DNA of 64,000 nt from Casuarina equisetifolia (GCA_028551475.1 CM052358.1:2544501-2608500); one strand, 5' to 3'. Shown: positions 14,439 to 28,079, counted from the stretch's first letter. A program made the numbers and translations. Notes: generated by a model from the sequence alone, not told the origin.

Positions 14439-15262
14439 AGGTACTTCATAACCCTGAAATGAAATACGTCACTCTTGTTCGGATTGATGCTAACTGTGTC
14501 GACCCAAATCGTTTTGGCTTGCAGATAACTGGACATTTATATTCATATACCATTTACAGCCCTCTTCCGTCTAAGTTTTGGTTCTCATCTTTGCCAAATG
14601 ATGCTGTTGGTGGAGAACTTGGAAATGGCACATTCGTCCACTGGCCACACAGGAAGATCTATCACCTATTTACAAGTTTCCAGTTTATTTCTCGCGTGCA
14701 CGATGATGCTATTTCCGGCTGAAATTATTGAGGAAATGTATTATACCTAATAGACGTGAATTCTCTGTTCGACTAAGATATTTTAAAATGCACGAAATTA
14801 TTAAAATAAGATTATTGTCATTGTTAAAGAATAAAATAAATGGCACTACTACTCCCACTTGACGGGCCTTATCAGCCTACTCTAAGTGCGTACCTAACTC
14901 ATGCATGTAAATTAGTTGGCTAAGCAATGATATTGTGAAAAGCTAATAAGCCGTGACTAACATTGTAAAAACAAACTTTTAAAGAAAAGTCAATTTCATT
15001 AAAGCTTTTCACTACTCTTAATGGGTTTAGGCCCTAAATTAACTCGGTTCAACGTCCGAAAAGCAACTTATCCTAAATTCCAGTTTTTGATAAGTATTGT
15101 CCAATCAAGCGAGGGCACCAAAACCATAACTTTAGCATGTTTAGTGTCTTTTTCTTTTTTAAATTTGTTGAATTGATGAATGTTTAAAATCGATAATGGT
15201 TTGGTCGTGGGAACTACAAATTAATAGATAAATCCGACGACTCCCACGGTCTACTAACCTGT
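14439..15262. other. 3' UTR and intergenic region
   Basis: AT-rich sequence following the transporter stop. Apart from the probable 3' UTR (to roughly 14,750) I see no gene, repeat or RNA in it. Confidence 0.5.
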
Positions 15263-15270
15263 CTATATAT
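15263..15270 (+). promoter_or_regulatory. TATA-box candidate for CCMH
   Basis: The string ctatatat sits about 30 bases upstream of a probable transcription start near 15,295. A donor at 15,320 (gtaagt) and an acceptor ending at 15,690 suggest a 5' UTR intron before the start codon at 15,735. Inferred from sequence signals only. Confidence 0.4.
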
Positions 15271-15734
15271 CTCTGCGGATTCAAATACTGGGAGGCAGAG
15301 TGAGCGCGAGCATCCGACTGTAAGTCTTGTCCTCCGCTTCTCTCTTTTGCTTGTCCACCAGTTCTTCCATTCCTTTGAATTCTCTTACTCTTTATCCTTC
15401 CTTGGTGTTGGTCATGGAAAAAATTTCTTATCCCTCATCTTTATTGTTCTAGGGACTCGGAAGTCCCTACTTGTGGACTGCTCCTATATCATTCATGTAG
15501 TTTTCTGAGTTTGATCTATGTTTAGTAGTTGGGTTTTGAAGCTTGGTTGCTGGTTTTTAGCTGCCTAGCAACTAACATAATTTGTTTTCCGGCGTGGCAA
15601 GTGTTTCATCCTGTTCGATGAAATGCCTCAGCCAAGTTGAGGCTTATATTTCCGTGGAACTTTCTTTTTTCGCGTTTTAAAATCTTTTAGATTTTCGTGT
15701 TTTGGCAATTGAAGTTGAGGTGAAACCTACGAAG

Positions 15735-17049
15735 ATGGAGACTGGAGAGGATGAGGTGAAGAAGCGGGTGGTTGAAGCCCGAGCAAGAAATATCAGTCAC
15801 AACGTACGGTGCACTGAATGTGGGAGTCAATCCATTGAAGATTCACAAGCAGATATTGCGATTCTTCTTAGGAAGGTACTTCGCTTACTTTAGATGATTA
15901 TTTGGTTTCAGTTTACTAGCTTGACATGTACTTCTTATCGTTGGTGTTGTAACATCGCAAGGCACTTATTCAAGCTATTAGTTAGATAATTGTCCTGAAG
16001 TTTCTCGTTGTAATCTAAGTTGTGAATTCTTTGAAATCAAGTTGGGACTTTTAATACCCTGGCTTTGAAGTAAGATGCAAATACGAGCTTTTGTCAGTTT
16101 CTTAGATTTCATACCATATAATGCACGTGAACACACGCATACATGTAGACAAATCTCTGAGTTGAACTCTTTACATAACAAGCTGTGTGCAACAGGCACA
16201 AATTTTTCTCTCTTTTCTGAATCGCCATTGTTGCTACTTTTTGATTTAGATTTACCTCCGTTGATTACTAGTTGAGAGAATTTTTTTCATGAAAAGATCA
16301 CTGATTTCTCCATTTCTAGTTGTCTTTAAATAAACTATTGTGAATGAACCTAATTTTTTGTATGAGTTTTTCTCTACTCTACTGTTGATCATGAATTGCT
16401 TTTTGTTGAGTAAAACGTTTGTCCACACCTCCACCGTCAAGCATTCAAAAGTACGGTGAACGGTTTTTTGAATATTTAGAAGCAATAGTTTCCATTTGTA
16501 TTTGTAAAATTTTTTTATTACCTTAAAGATGACTTATTTTTGCTGCATGAGTTACTTTGCTTACTTTATATTTTGATGGCTTCCCAATGAGAAATTTGCA
16601 ACCTGTGTGCTAATAGTGCTTCCAATACAGTTGATTCGTGATGAGATTCAAGCCGGGAAAAGCGACAAAGAGATTTTTAAAAAGCTTGAGGATGATTTCG
16701 GGGAGACAGTACTCTATGCCCCAAAGTTTGATCTGCAGACTGCAGGCTTGTGGCTATCACCGGTCAGTCTAAAATCTAAAACCACCATAGAAGTTTAAAG
16801 CTTGAACTTTAAGTTGTACCGATATTAACGAATTGTGTATTCTTCGAGCAGCTTCTACTTGCAGGCGCTTTTGCAGGGGTATGGGGTTACAAGAAGTATA
16901 GGCAGAAAACTAACGTTCATATCATGGCATTGGATCTTGTTAGAGGTTTTGCACTTACACCAAAAGAGAAGGAGACCATGCTTGATCTCCTCACACCTCC
17001 TCCTTCCCAGAGAACTTCTCCTTCCTGGTGGAGGAGCCGGCTAGGCTAA
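15735..17049 (+). CDS. CCMH: Mitochondrial cytochrome c-type biogenesis protein CcmH-like
   Basis: CCMH works in the system I (Ccm) cytochrome c maturation pathway in mitochondria. It reduces the CXXC thiols of apocytochrome c before haem attachment, together with CcmF-type proteins. Exons 15735-15875, 16631-16762 and 16852-17049 join in phase to 156 residues, close to the usual plant length. The redox motif RCTEC, within NISHNVRCTECGSQSI, is at residues about 20-36. A second conserved block (DDFGETVLYAPKFDLQTAGL) precedes a hydrophobic segment at the start of exon 3 (LLLAGAFAGVWG) that fits the single membrane anchor. The C-terminus is proline-rich. The ATG at 15,735 is chosen because the frame further upstream has no ATG and passes an intron acceptor at 15,690. 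No classical presequence is seen, as is usual for the family. Confidence 0.93.
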
Positions 17050-18350
17050 TGATGCCCCATGCTTCCATTGTTTCTTATTAGCCTGAGTTGGCTTGAACTT
17101 TGCTGGCAATTTGAAAATTGTTGTTAGAACACGTTAGCATTCTGTGCCACCTAAACTATTCCAAGTTTAGCACCCAACTCTACCATGAGGGAGAGAAAAA
17201 TATATTAAAAAATAAGAAATACATCAAACAATTGGTTTGGTCATTATTTTCTTGGTCTACGGGCAAAAAACAATCACATACAAGACATTCTTAGGAAGAA
17301 TTATATAGCATTTGATATCCTATTTATGTGAGTTTGGATGTGTGAGATGTAATAATTTTTTTTTTAAAAAAAAAAATTAAACTTTAGCTCATTCTCAAAA
17401 TGGAGAATAAAATATCATTGAATTATGAGATCACTTTCTTTCTTTAAACGACAAGAGGAATCTCCATGCAAATCGTACCAATTAAAGAGGATTTCATGTA
17501 CTAGAACGGAGACAAAAACATATCCTATTGAAGTAAATTATCAAAATCGTTCATATCAAAGCATAACAAATTATATTTGTAACGATGATGATAACATGAC
17601 AAATTCATTTTGTAAAGTGACCAATTGAATAAAAAAAGAAAAACCATATCCTACTAAAGAAAATCATCAAAATCGCCCAACATTATAACGCCAAAAATCA
17701 CTCTTGCCGCTGAAGAATTCGTTTCAAAATAGTATTCTTGATCCATATATTTCATCCAGAGCCGGAAAATGCCTACGAAAATGACATCCTGTCTTGTTGG
17801 GTGTCCATGGCGGGGCCATTCAGGGACAAAGGTAGGCGCCTAGTGATGCCATTGAATTAACGTGGCTGAAATTTCCTGGAAGCTGCCAACTGGCCATTGA
17901 TTGCCGCCGAAGTGAGGTTTTGTAGCACCTGACAAAACAGGCTCTTTATTCCTGAACGTGGCCATGATCATCTTTCCAAATCGAAACTTTTTCCCTACCA
18001 TTCTAAAGAAACGTCTCTGTAGTTGACATTGTCTCCGGTCTCTCCCCTTTTTAACTTCCGTTTCTCCCAGCTTTCCGGTGGCCGCATCTTTCTACCTACA
18101 TTCAACTTCAATCAGCCTTTTCCAGTCGAGAGTTCCTCTCGATTAAGACCGTCAAAAAAATATTGACCTCAACCGAGCCCGAATAGTTGCTGAAAGCTAC
18201 GCCTCATTTGTGATCGTTTGCGTTTCGCAACAGAACTCTGGTTGAAAGGGAAAACAACCCCATGTTTGGCTGATTGAATACTCATAAATACGCAACCAAC
18301 GGTCACATGCACTGGACCCAAATCGGAAGAACCTAAAATTTGCAGCTTGA
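17050..18350. other. Intergenic region with an imperfect direct repeat
   Basis: No gene seen. Two imperfect copies of a segment with the core atatccta...aaat.atcaaaatcg occur at about 17,513-17,558 and 17,636-17,682, roughly 125 bases apart. The rest is AT-rich spacer; the last 400 bases probably include the promoter of the next gene. Confidence 0.4.
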
Positions 18351-21300
18351 ATGATTAGTTTCACACACCCACCTACCCCGATGAATTGTTCAACTTTTAA
18401 GTCCTTCAACTACCGCCTCTGTCGGCCGGCCTTTTCTCTGTCCCATGCTTCTTCGCGATTTGCTGCTTTCTCGCCTTTTGCGGCTCTCTTTAATAGGAGG
18501 CAGAAGTGCGCTCGGATTTGTGTCTCTTCATCGCGGCTGCACTCGAGTGAGTTTTGATCTCTTGCGCGAGAGTTCTGTGATCGGTAGCTAAGTGAATTGT
18601 AGAAAGTGAAACGTAATGAGGATAGAATAGCATGTCATGCTTGTTGAAATGACTGACTGGCTTACTGTGCCTGGGATTATTGGAGGTCTTTGGTTGCGTT
18701 TTTTATGCTGCTGCTGTTTTCTGTTCGTTTTCTAACTTGTTTTTCAAAAACCAAGGACATAATCTATATGGATGTGGACCTACGTGTATCTTTTTTTAAG
18801 TTGCGAATGGTTTATTTGTGAAGTTGTTTAAAGAAAGTGATTTAAGACTGTCAAAGGTGGTGATTCTTCACTTTTAGGCTCTGTTGTTTAGACGTTCTTG
18901 TTTTTGGGTTTCTGGTCTATGTTATCTAAAGTATTCTGCATGTGAGCAATCGAGTTTGTGTTCGTTTCGGTATCGTTGAATTCTTGATAAAGACGGGAAA
19001 TTCTCATCATCTTTCCTTGTTTTGTTTATATTGATTAAATTAGATTAGGATGGAGTTATGGGCAAGAGTATCACAGACCGGATGTACATGATAATTTGTT
19101 GGCTGCATTGCATTTCACATAGCACTTTAAGGTACGAAACCAGGAAGCATTGCCGTTGGTGAAATGTGTCATTATGTAAAATCGTATGCCAGTTTTATGC
19201 TATCAAATTGCAGACATGACTAAGAACTTCTAATCATCTCTTCTTTAAAACCAACTTATAAAGTTGTCGTTTTTGGGTTTCACTCTATGGGGATTCAGGA
19301 TCCTATCATTAACAGTGGAGCTATTGATTTCTCTAGTTCCAAATGTCCTTGGATTATGTGGAGGTTCTTTTTGAGGAATTACAAAGCCCGTTTCTTGTGA
19401 TGGGTTTTTGGTTTCAATGGTTGATGGTTTCGAAGAACAAGTCTTTTGACAGATAGATGCTGAATATCTCATGATATTAACAATAGCTTTCTTCTATTCT
19501 ACAGCATCAAATTCTGGTCCATTTATGGAGGTTGTCAAAGCAGCTGCTAAGCAGGGAACTGCAGTTCGTGATAGGGTTGCTATAAGAGCTGATAAGCAAA
19601 GTTACAGTTACAGACAAATCATTTCATCTGCATTGAATATATCTAAAATTTTATGCAGCAATGACTTAAATACGGTGAGTAAGAATTAATGTAATGTTTA
19701 TTACATTGAGACAAAATAGGACCTTCCATTTTGCCTCTTAAGTTCTGTAAGAAATGCAGCTATTCTGTTATGTTGACTACTTGTCAAGGATTGAAGGACA
19801 AGAGTTCCCAGTTCACTTCGTTGATATTTTCACTATATTCCTTTATTCACCCCAATATTGATTAATCACTCTTGCTTTGTTCAGACTCTTAAACATGATA
19901 ATTCCCAAACCTCTGTCGATGGTGTGGGAGAACATGGACATCTTGGTGGAGCTCGGATAGGAATAGTGGCCAAACCTTCAGCAGAGTTTGTTGCCGGAAT
20001 CTTAGGTACCTGGATAAGTGGTGGAGTTGCAGTACCCCTTGCACTTAGCTATCCAGAGGCTGAGCTCCTGCATGTGATGAATGATTCGGTGTGTCAATGA
20101 ATGCTTTATTCATTTTACAATTTACTGCAAAATAGTCATACTTAGTTCTCTTTCTTAAAATATTTTTATTGTTAGAAGTGCCCCTGCCCGTCCTTTCTTA
20201 GTTTTTGTGTTTGAATTTGTTAATGGAAATGAATGAAACTTGAACTTCATTTTCCTGTGAGTTGATAAGCCTATAACACTAATTGTTACCAGCTCCGAAT
20301 GCATGCGTTTTTTCTTGATTATAAATGGTAGTGGTCATCTTCGGAACAATGAGATGATTTTCTATCGTCTCACAATTATTTTGCTTGAATTTATAAACTT
20401 CAACTCTTTAAAGGATAGGTTGATAGGGGAAATCGCTATTGCTGAGACAGAAAATTAAAAACAGAAAAAGTAAAATTATCTGGTTACTGTTCACGTCACT
20501 CTATCTGAACAGTCCATGACACAGTAGGTTTTTTTTAAAAAATTTTAATTGATGTTTAGGGTTATATTCATTATTGGGTCCTTGTATTGAATAATTTTGA
20601 ATGGTTGGGATTTTATTATTTTCGAAGGTTGGATTTAGTTCTAATTAAGTTCATTATGCTATAAAATTTTTCTTAGAGAGTATAGTTTAATCACTCTTCC
20701 AATTTGATATCTTTTCTGATATCCTAAATGTTAAGTCTCATAATGAATTATAAAGGTCTATATGAGTTAAATCTTGTATTGATTCTTCACTAGACAAAAT
20801 TGGATTCTGTAAATAATTTTGTGGAGCTTCATTTATAACTTTGATTAGTCCTTTGGGGTATTGTGCATATGTGTCTACTATGTCTACTAGTTCAGCCTGG
20901 AAGGGCAGCAATTTGGCAGTGTTTTTGAACTTGTGCTTCCAGCTGCACCAACTAGATCAACTTTTGTGGATTTCTCCTTCATCATTCTGGTATCAGATTT
21001 GAAGCTTGGTCTGTACTTCCACAATGGAACTTCAAAACCAAGAGTTACATGTGTTCATCCTTCACATGTTTCAAAGGATGACGGAGCAAGTTGTGCAAAA
21101 GATGCCAAAGTGCATACTGTCGTAGACCAAGGTGCAATGAAACCCTTTGTAATGTTAAGAAGGAAGAAGATCAGGAGGGTGCGAGTCCACTTCATCATCT
21201 TGTAATTCGTGATCAGAAGAATGGGGTGGATTAGACAGGCAGTTAATAAGTACACTCAATTTAATTTCTGCAATTGCAATTTAGGACTCAATTTTTTTTT

Positions 21301-24300
21301 TTTTGTTATTAATTTTTTTTAAGGATGAATGCCAAAGATTACCTTATTTGAAGTTATGACAAATGAATTTCCACATTGCTTCCTCAGAGGTGGACTGCCT
21401 AACCTAGTTGGGGAACTTATGTTGGACTAAAGCTATGACCTGAAGAGCAGGAAGTATAGTTTGTGAAGTTTAAATTGAAGGGAGAACACTCTGATGATGG
21501 AAAAGGCTAAAGAAGGGAAGTCTTGGGCAAGGAAAGCCAAAGATTTGCTTTTCACAACTGAGGAAGGCAAAGTTAAGGGATTGATAACATGGAGTTGAAT
21601 GAGTTGTTCGACAAATTGGTGGCAAGATTTAATGTAGATAAGTAATTTAGAGAATTTTATAACTTCTCTTTAAGGGTGGAATTAGTTAGATCAATGTACA
21701 GCTTGGTGCTAGTTTATCCCAGTGGCTTGCTCCAGGTGATAGGAAGGAAATTGGTAACCTTCCAACATTGAGGATGCATACTGTGAGGAATTGAGCTTTC
21801 TTCACTGCCGGGGAACTTATATAGGAGCAGAAAATTAAAATGAAAATGAAAAATAAAAAGAAAACGAGGTCATGGTTTTTCTACCATGCTGCTCTTTATA
21901 TTGCTGTATCCATGACGCTGGCATGCTAGTGGTTTTTCTATTTTGGAGGCTGGTGTATCTGTTTGAGTGCTTTTGTTTATGTTATGTTGGAACGTGAAAG
22001 CTGATTTTTTTTTTCTCTTCTCTTTTCATTCTTAAGTTTTAGGATTTGTTTTGGCTAGGGTTTTTTTGTTATAAGAGTGAACTTAATGATTTAACTAAGA
22101 TATATATCTAATTTCATAAAATTTTTAGCAGAGAATTTTTTATTTTTTTCCCTTTCTCTTTGCTTGACTTTAGACTGGAACAGCCTTTTAGCAGCTGTTT
22201 TTGTCTCCATCATTCTCTGTTTGATCTCTCAATATCTCTTGTACCAACTATGGGTTTAAACTGCTTTACCAGCAGCTTGGTCAACTGCATAGACTGGTTT
22301 TCCTGAGACTCAATTATCGTGCATCAAGTATAGATCAAACTAATATCTGAGATCTTGAAACAGGATTGAGTTCAACTCAATCCCTGATATTTTTATCATG
22401 CCAAGCTCAACAAAACGAAACTAGTGTTGACTTGGCTCACTTGATAATTTTGATGTCTATGGGAGCTGTTTTATGGGTTTCCTTGACTTAAATGTTACTA
22501 TGATTGTTGTAAATTCCATAGCACTCTATGTGTGGGAAGAACGTTTAGTTCATGTCAGCATCCATCATCTTTGTTTTGTGATGTTCTTTTGGCTCTTTTT
22601 GTGGTTTTACTGTGGACTTTTTTTTTTATAATTGAAATCTTATTTTCATCTTTTATAGGAAGTCTCTGTGGTGCTAAGTACCTACGACCATCACGAGTCT
22701 CTGCAAGAGGTTGCTTCAAAATGTGCTGCTGGATTTCATCTTATTCCACCTGTTCCCAGTATTTCTTCACAGAACGATGTGCATGATCATTCCCAACATG
22801 AGGAAATAGATGAACATAGGTTTATTCGGGAGAGTATTGAAAATTCAAGTAAGATGCTTATGTACCTTTTGAGAAATTACAGATCATAGTAATAGCAGTT
22901 TACAAAGTTAAGCACAGTATTTTCTTTTTTCTTCTTATTGATGCAGGTGAGGATCCGGCATTAATTATATACACAAGTGGTACAACAGGTAAACCTAAAG
23001 GAGTTGTTCACACGCACAAAAGCATCACTGCACAGGTACTTAAACCATGTAACCTCACAAGTTTTAATAAGCTTTTAAATTCATTGGTCATGATAACTAC
23101 ATATTCTTTACATGAAAAATGCATATTAATCGTGCTTGTTTGTATAATTTGTATGTTTATGGTCTTAATGGTTAATTCTTAAACATTATTTATATCTTCT
23201 AGAAATCCTTTATAGTTGATGATCATGTTTCCCCAAGATCTCTTTTATTTGAATAACTGCTTTTCTGACTGTTTGCTCCGAACATGTTGCGTCTGAATGG
23301 TGTATGCTGTAAACTCCAGAGTAAGATGTATTGCTGAGATCACCTTAATGAAGCCATTACTTGAGACTCTGAAATATTCATCTTTCTCCCATGTTTTATC
23401 TGAACTTATCTTTTACTTTTGCATTGATGTTTGCCGCAACTTTGGGTTTCAGGTACAAATGTTAGCAGAAGCTTGGGGATATGCACCAGATGATCACTTC
23501 TTGCATTGTTTACCATTGCATCATATCCGTCATAGTTTGTTTATATTCTGATTGTGAAACTTTCTTCATATTGCCACAACTTGAAGATATGCCTTTGTTG
23601 GCTTCTTCAGTGCTGCTGTATAAAGCTTTATCTTGAAATTCAGCTTTGCAGTGATCCTTAACTTACAATATACATGTTCACGGGCTTTTCAATGCTCTGC
23701 TTGCCCCTCTCTACGCGGGCTCAATGGTAACTTATTCTACATTATATTTCTATTAGATCCATGTTGATGACTTGTCCTTATTCCTTTTTCCTTCTTTTCA
23801 AGTCACTGTTTTATACTTCCCGTACAGCTGAAATATTGAAGCTCAGTTTTATCACTGTAATCGTCATTGTAACATATCTGATTTTTTCATTGAAGGTTGA
23901 GTTTATGCCAAAATTTAGTGTGAGGGGAGTCTGGCAAAGGTGGCGGGAGTCATATCCAGAAGATGGGACTAAGGGTGATGGTGCCATAACTGTATTTACA
24001 GGAGTAAGTGTAATCTTTGTCTCAAGCGTGGCTATGTAAATAATGGTCACTTTTTACATTACCTGCAAACTCCTGTGTACTCTAACTTCCTAAATAGGTG
24101 CATTGTATGCTAAAATTTAGTTACATGCTGCTTGGGGGGTTAGTTTTTGTTTTTTTAATATGTCCTTCAATATCTTAAACTAGATTACTTGGTTGACTTT
24201 TTTATGTACCTCCTGAAGTTGTGAGTTATGTTCCTGTAGCACATTTGGTGTCCTGGGATATGCCTTGAATATGTGCATTTGTTTAGGCATACTATCCTTT

Positions 24301-27300
24301 GTGAAACTAGGTCCTTAGTTTTTTTTTTATATTAAGTCTTTATGCATGCACCTGTGCAATTATCACAGTTGTCTATTGACACGATGGAATGGTTTTTTAA
24401 TATATAGGTTCCTACTATGTATTCTCGTTTGATACAAGCGTTTGAAGCAATGGATCCAGAGTTACAAGCTGCTTCTGCCTCTGCAGCAAGACAGTTGCGA
24501 CTTATGGTAAGTAGAAAAGGATGTTTTTACAACTTTTAAGACTCAAGTCGAATGGTAAACATGAATATTTTGTTGGATGACATACATTCTACAGTCCTAA
24601 AATGTTTGTGTTCTCCTTTTATATTTTGTGAATAGTCCTCTACATTTTCCTTTTTGGCTGTTCCCACCCGTGTCAAAGCCAACTAATGAACTCCTTTTTG
24701 CTCTTTTTTTTTTTCCCCCCTTTTTCTCTTTCTTTCCCATCCTCCCTTTCCCTTCCCCAGATGTGTGGCTCGTCAGCACTCCCTAAACCAGTCATGCAAC
24801 AATGGGAAACCATCACCGGACATTGCCTTTTGGAAAGATATGGCATGACTGAAGTAAGTGAATTATAGTTCATGTCCTCTTTTTTGGTCCATCTATTAAC
24901 TTTATGAAAGATCATATTCTCCATGATCAATCAGAAGTTAATCCTTACAAGTTGTGGTTCGATATTTTTAGTTTGTCATGGCAATATCAAATCCCTTAAA
25001 AGGAATGCGGAAGGCCGGCACTGTTGGGAAGCCATTCCCTGGCGTGCAGGTTAGTTAAGCTACTTTCCCCTTCCGTTCCATTTTCGCTGGAGCAGGTTAG
25101 CTTGACAATAATTGATCACCAGACTGAAGCGAATAATATACTATTTAACAGCAACAATTATTTTGAATGGATAATATACTATATCTATGAATGACATGCG
25201 TGTGGGGGTTTTAGTTTCCTTTCTCTCAGAGTTATGTATTTGAAAAATTAAATGGATAGCTTTCCAGCACACAAGTTGATATGGAAAAACTTGATGTTCA
25301 TGGGAACTTTCTTTTTTCTTGGGCTCTATCAACATTTCCGTGTTTGTGATAGGTCAAGATTATGCCAGAAGAGGAAAATGGAGACTGTACCGATGGTGTG
25401 GGTGAACTTTGCGTTAAAAGCCCTTCGTTGTTTAAGGAGTATTGGAAACTTCCTGAGGTACTTCTGATATAATTTGCTATCTTTAGCCCATCACTTAGTA
25501 AACCTGTGAAATTAATGATGATTGTTTCCAAAGTCCATTAACGATTATTGGCGAACTTCTTTCCTACTTCTGATTGGTAAGTTTTGTAGCCAATGGATTT
25601 ACCTATTGACATCACTCCACCCTATTCGTACTGGCAGAAGAGTTGTTTAACTAATGCTTTGATGCGGATGACTTCCATTATTATCATACTAAATCTGTTT
25701 TAGGCTTTCAAATTCTCTGAGCATTTAACCACTCCTTATCTACTATTTGAGGGGAAACATACTTAATGTTCTAAAGAGCTTCATGCTGTTTAGTCTCCTA
25801 ATGAAAAGTCCACTTCTCATTGTCCTCACAACTTCTTCTGTATTTGCCGATTGTTTTGCTCTTTTCAATCATAAAATAGTTTAATATTCAGTTGCTTCAA
25901 ATGCAGTGTAATGTTGCTTGCTTTCCCCAGATTATTTCTTACCACTTATATAGACATTGTTTTCATATGACCTTTACAAATGTGCATGTTTCATTTCTTT
26001 TCCCATGAGGAAGCATGATCTGATCATTGCCACATCAGATACCCTAGGTGCTGCAGTATTCATAAGTCTGGTTAATGCTTTAGATCACGGTATGTATCAT
26101 TTTGTAATAAGCACTCAACAGTAATATGGAAGTTTTATTGGCTAGGTAACATGAGTCTGGTGTCACACTGCTGTAAGAGGCACCCATACAGATTAAAGGA
26201 ATTGGTATACAGGGGAATTAGACTTAGAATATGGAATATTCATGCAAAATATTTTTGTGTTGTAGGTAACAAAAAAGTCATTTACTGATGATGGCTTCTT
26301 CAAGACTGGAGATGCCGGTAAAGTGGATGAAGATGGATACTACGTCATTTTGGGACGTAAGAAAATCTGGACTTTCTGTGCATCATATTTTTATTTAGTT
26401 TTTTTAATTTCCTTTTAATTGTGGGATTATGGATAAATTTTCTGTGCATCATGTTTTCATTTAGTTTTTTCATTTCCTTTTAGTCTTGTGAGATTATGGA
26501 TGAGCCAAACTTTTTAATTTGAGATCCAATGATGCATTTTCTTTCTTGTGCTGTAAGTAATTAGAGGAAAGTAGCAGATAAGGTCCACCAAGCATGGGTA
26601 ATAGAAAACTCTTAAATCTCAGGGTAGTTCAGGCACATAATACAGCTATATGAACTCCACCCTTAGATGATGCCCAAAAATTTAATGATACTTAATGTGT
26701 TATTTTGGCCCCAATGCAATGCATGTGTAGTATATGTTCACAAACCTGTTATTACTGGTAGAAGAACATATATTACCCATTTAATTGGGCATGAAATATG
26801 TGGAAGCTATTTCCCACCCATTTTTATCATGTTGGTGCAAAGAATTAAACTAGTTTCATCTCTGTTGAATGGGATTTCATGTGAATACCAGTTGCAAAAC
26901 CCTTTATTTATTTTTCCCTTTTTCCTTCATATCTTATGAGGTTTGTTGCAGTTCCTATTATTCTCACCCTTTACAGTGAAATTAAATGGACCAAAATTTA
27001 CAATTGTCTTATGCTAATTACAGCATGGTATCTAGTTTAACCTTATTTTAGATTTCCATACATCAGCTCTTACCTGTGTAGAGACTGAAATGGTGTTGTG
27101 TGTATCAGGTACAAGTGCTGATATTATGAAAGTTGGTGGATACAAATTATCAGCATTAGAAATTGAATCAGTTATCTTGCAGGCAAGTACTTCTCATCCT
27201 CTCTAAATCCCAATGTATATTTACTAAATGTTGCCTCTCTTGCAGTATACTTGTTCTCGCTCTTTGAAAATTATTCATTAATTATCAATACATATGGAGG

Positions 27301-28079
27301 TGATAAAAAATGAAAATTGTTTTGATAAATAGAATGGTAATTGGAATTAAAACTTCTGTTGCCAGCATCCGGCTGTTGTGGAGTGCTGTGTGTTGGGCTT
27401 ACCAGACAAAGATTACGGAGAAGCTGTTACTGTGATTATTGTGCCTGATGCAGCCACGAAGACAAAACGGGAGCAAGATTTAAAGCCCGCTCTAACGTTG
27501 TTAGAACTCCGCACTTGGGCTGAAGACAAACTTGCACCATACAAGGTATTGTAGTATGGCCTGTGGAGTTGTAACAATCAGTGTGGAAGTTCATCAGTAG
27601 TCTTACTTTATGATAAACAATAGGGTCATGTAATGTTGTTTATCAGTCTTTGAGGGTTGGCACTTCCCTCAAGCTTGGGTAGGAGTTGGGTTTTACAGGA
27701 AAGCCTAGCTTAATGAATATCTTCTCCAGAAGTAGAGAAAACTTGATTTGGATCCTGATGTATATCTATATACTGTCATAGGGCATTTACTAAATTTTGA
27801 TCAACATTCCTTTATGTTAGCTGATAGATCATACTGTCTCTCTACAGTTACCAACTCGGTTGCTCCTCTGGGACTCGCTGCCCCGCAATGCCATGGGAAA
27901 GGTGAATTCCTTTTACTTTAATCTTTTTTTTTCTTTTCATGAGAATTATTATTTCATCTAGATTTCTTCCAATGATAACTCCTCAGAGGTGTATAAGAGT
28001 TCTGTTATTACACTTTCTTAATGTATGATTCCAGGTGAATAAGAAAGCGTTGAAGAAAGAGCTGGCCCCTGAACAGTAA
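18351..28079 (+). CDS. AAE13: Malonyl-CoA synthetase (acyl-activating enzyme 13 type)
   Basis: ATP-dependent ligase joining malonate to CoA; it detoxifies malonate and supplies malonyl-CoA for mitochondrial fatty acid synthesis. Exons: 18351-18546, 19505-19674, 19885-20088, 22659-22848, 22947-23035, 23453-23522, 23674-23726, 23896-24003, 24408-24506, 24761-24853, 24972-25049, 25353-25457, 26266-26356, 27109-27182, 27366-27545, 27848-27901, 28035-28079. All junctions keep phase; 632 residues from 18,351, or 622 from the in-frame ATG at 18,381. ANL-superfamily motifs: the P-loop [48 protein letters not shown] followed by [22 protein letters not shown], and the C-terminal catalytic lysine block [11 protein letters not shown]. 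Exon 1 encodes an Arg/Ser/Phe-rich, acid-poor leader resembling a mitochondrial transit peptide. An internal ATG at 19,527 (MEVVKAAAK) would give a leaderless form. The intron after 23,522 is AT-AC and the one after 27,182 starts with GC. Confidence 0.93.
20089..22658 (+). other. Long AAE13 intron with an unrecognised open frame
   Basis: At 2.57 kb this is by far the longest intron of the gene. It contains poly-T tracts (near 20,530 and 21,290) and a 90-codon open frame at 20,933-21,205 that matches no family I know. An inserted degraded retroelement is possible, but no terminal repeats or target duplication were found. Confidence 0.35.
23523..23673 (+). other. U12-type AT-AC intron in AAE13
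   Basis: This 151-bp intron cannot be spliced by GT-AG rules without breaking the conserved [10 protein letters not shown] segment. It begins with atatccgt, close to the U12 donor consensus, and ends with AC. A branch-site match (ccttaac, 23,656-23,662) lies about 12 bases before the end. Cutting at these sites restores the family sequence and the reading phase. Confidence 0.85.

Noticed and set aside
15702..15734. CCMH start at 15,702
   Set aside because: The codon there is TTG, not ATG; the first ATG in the frame is 15,735 and fits the family N-terminus.
20985..21000. tRNA primer binding site (tggtatcaga) in the AAE13 intron, suggesting an LTR element
   Set aside because: The match fails after ten bases and no LTR is present on either side.
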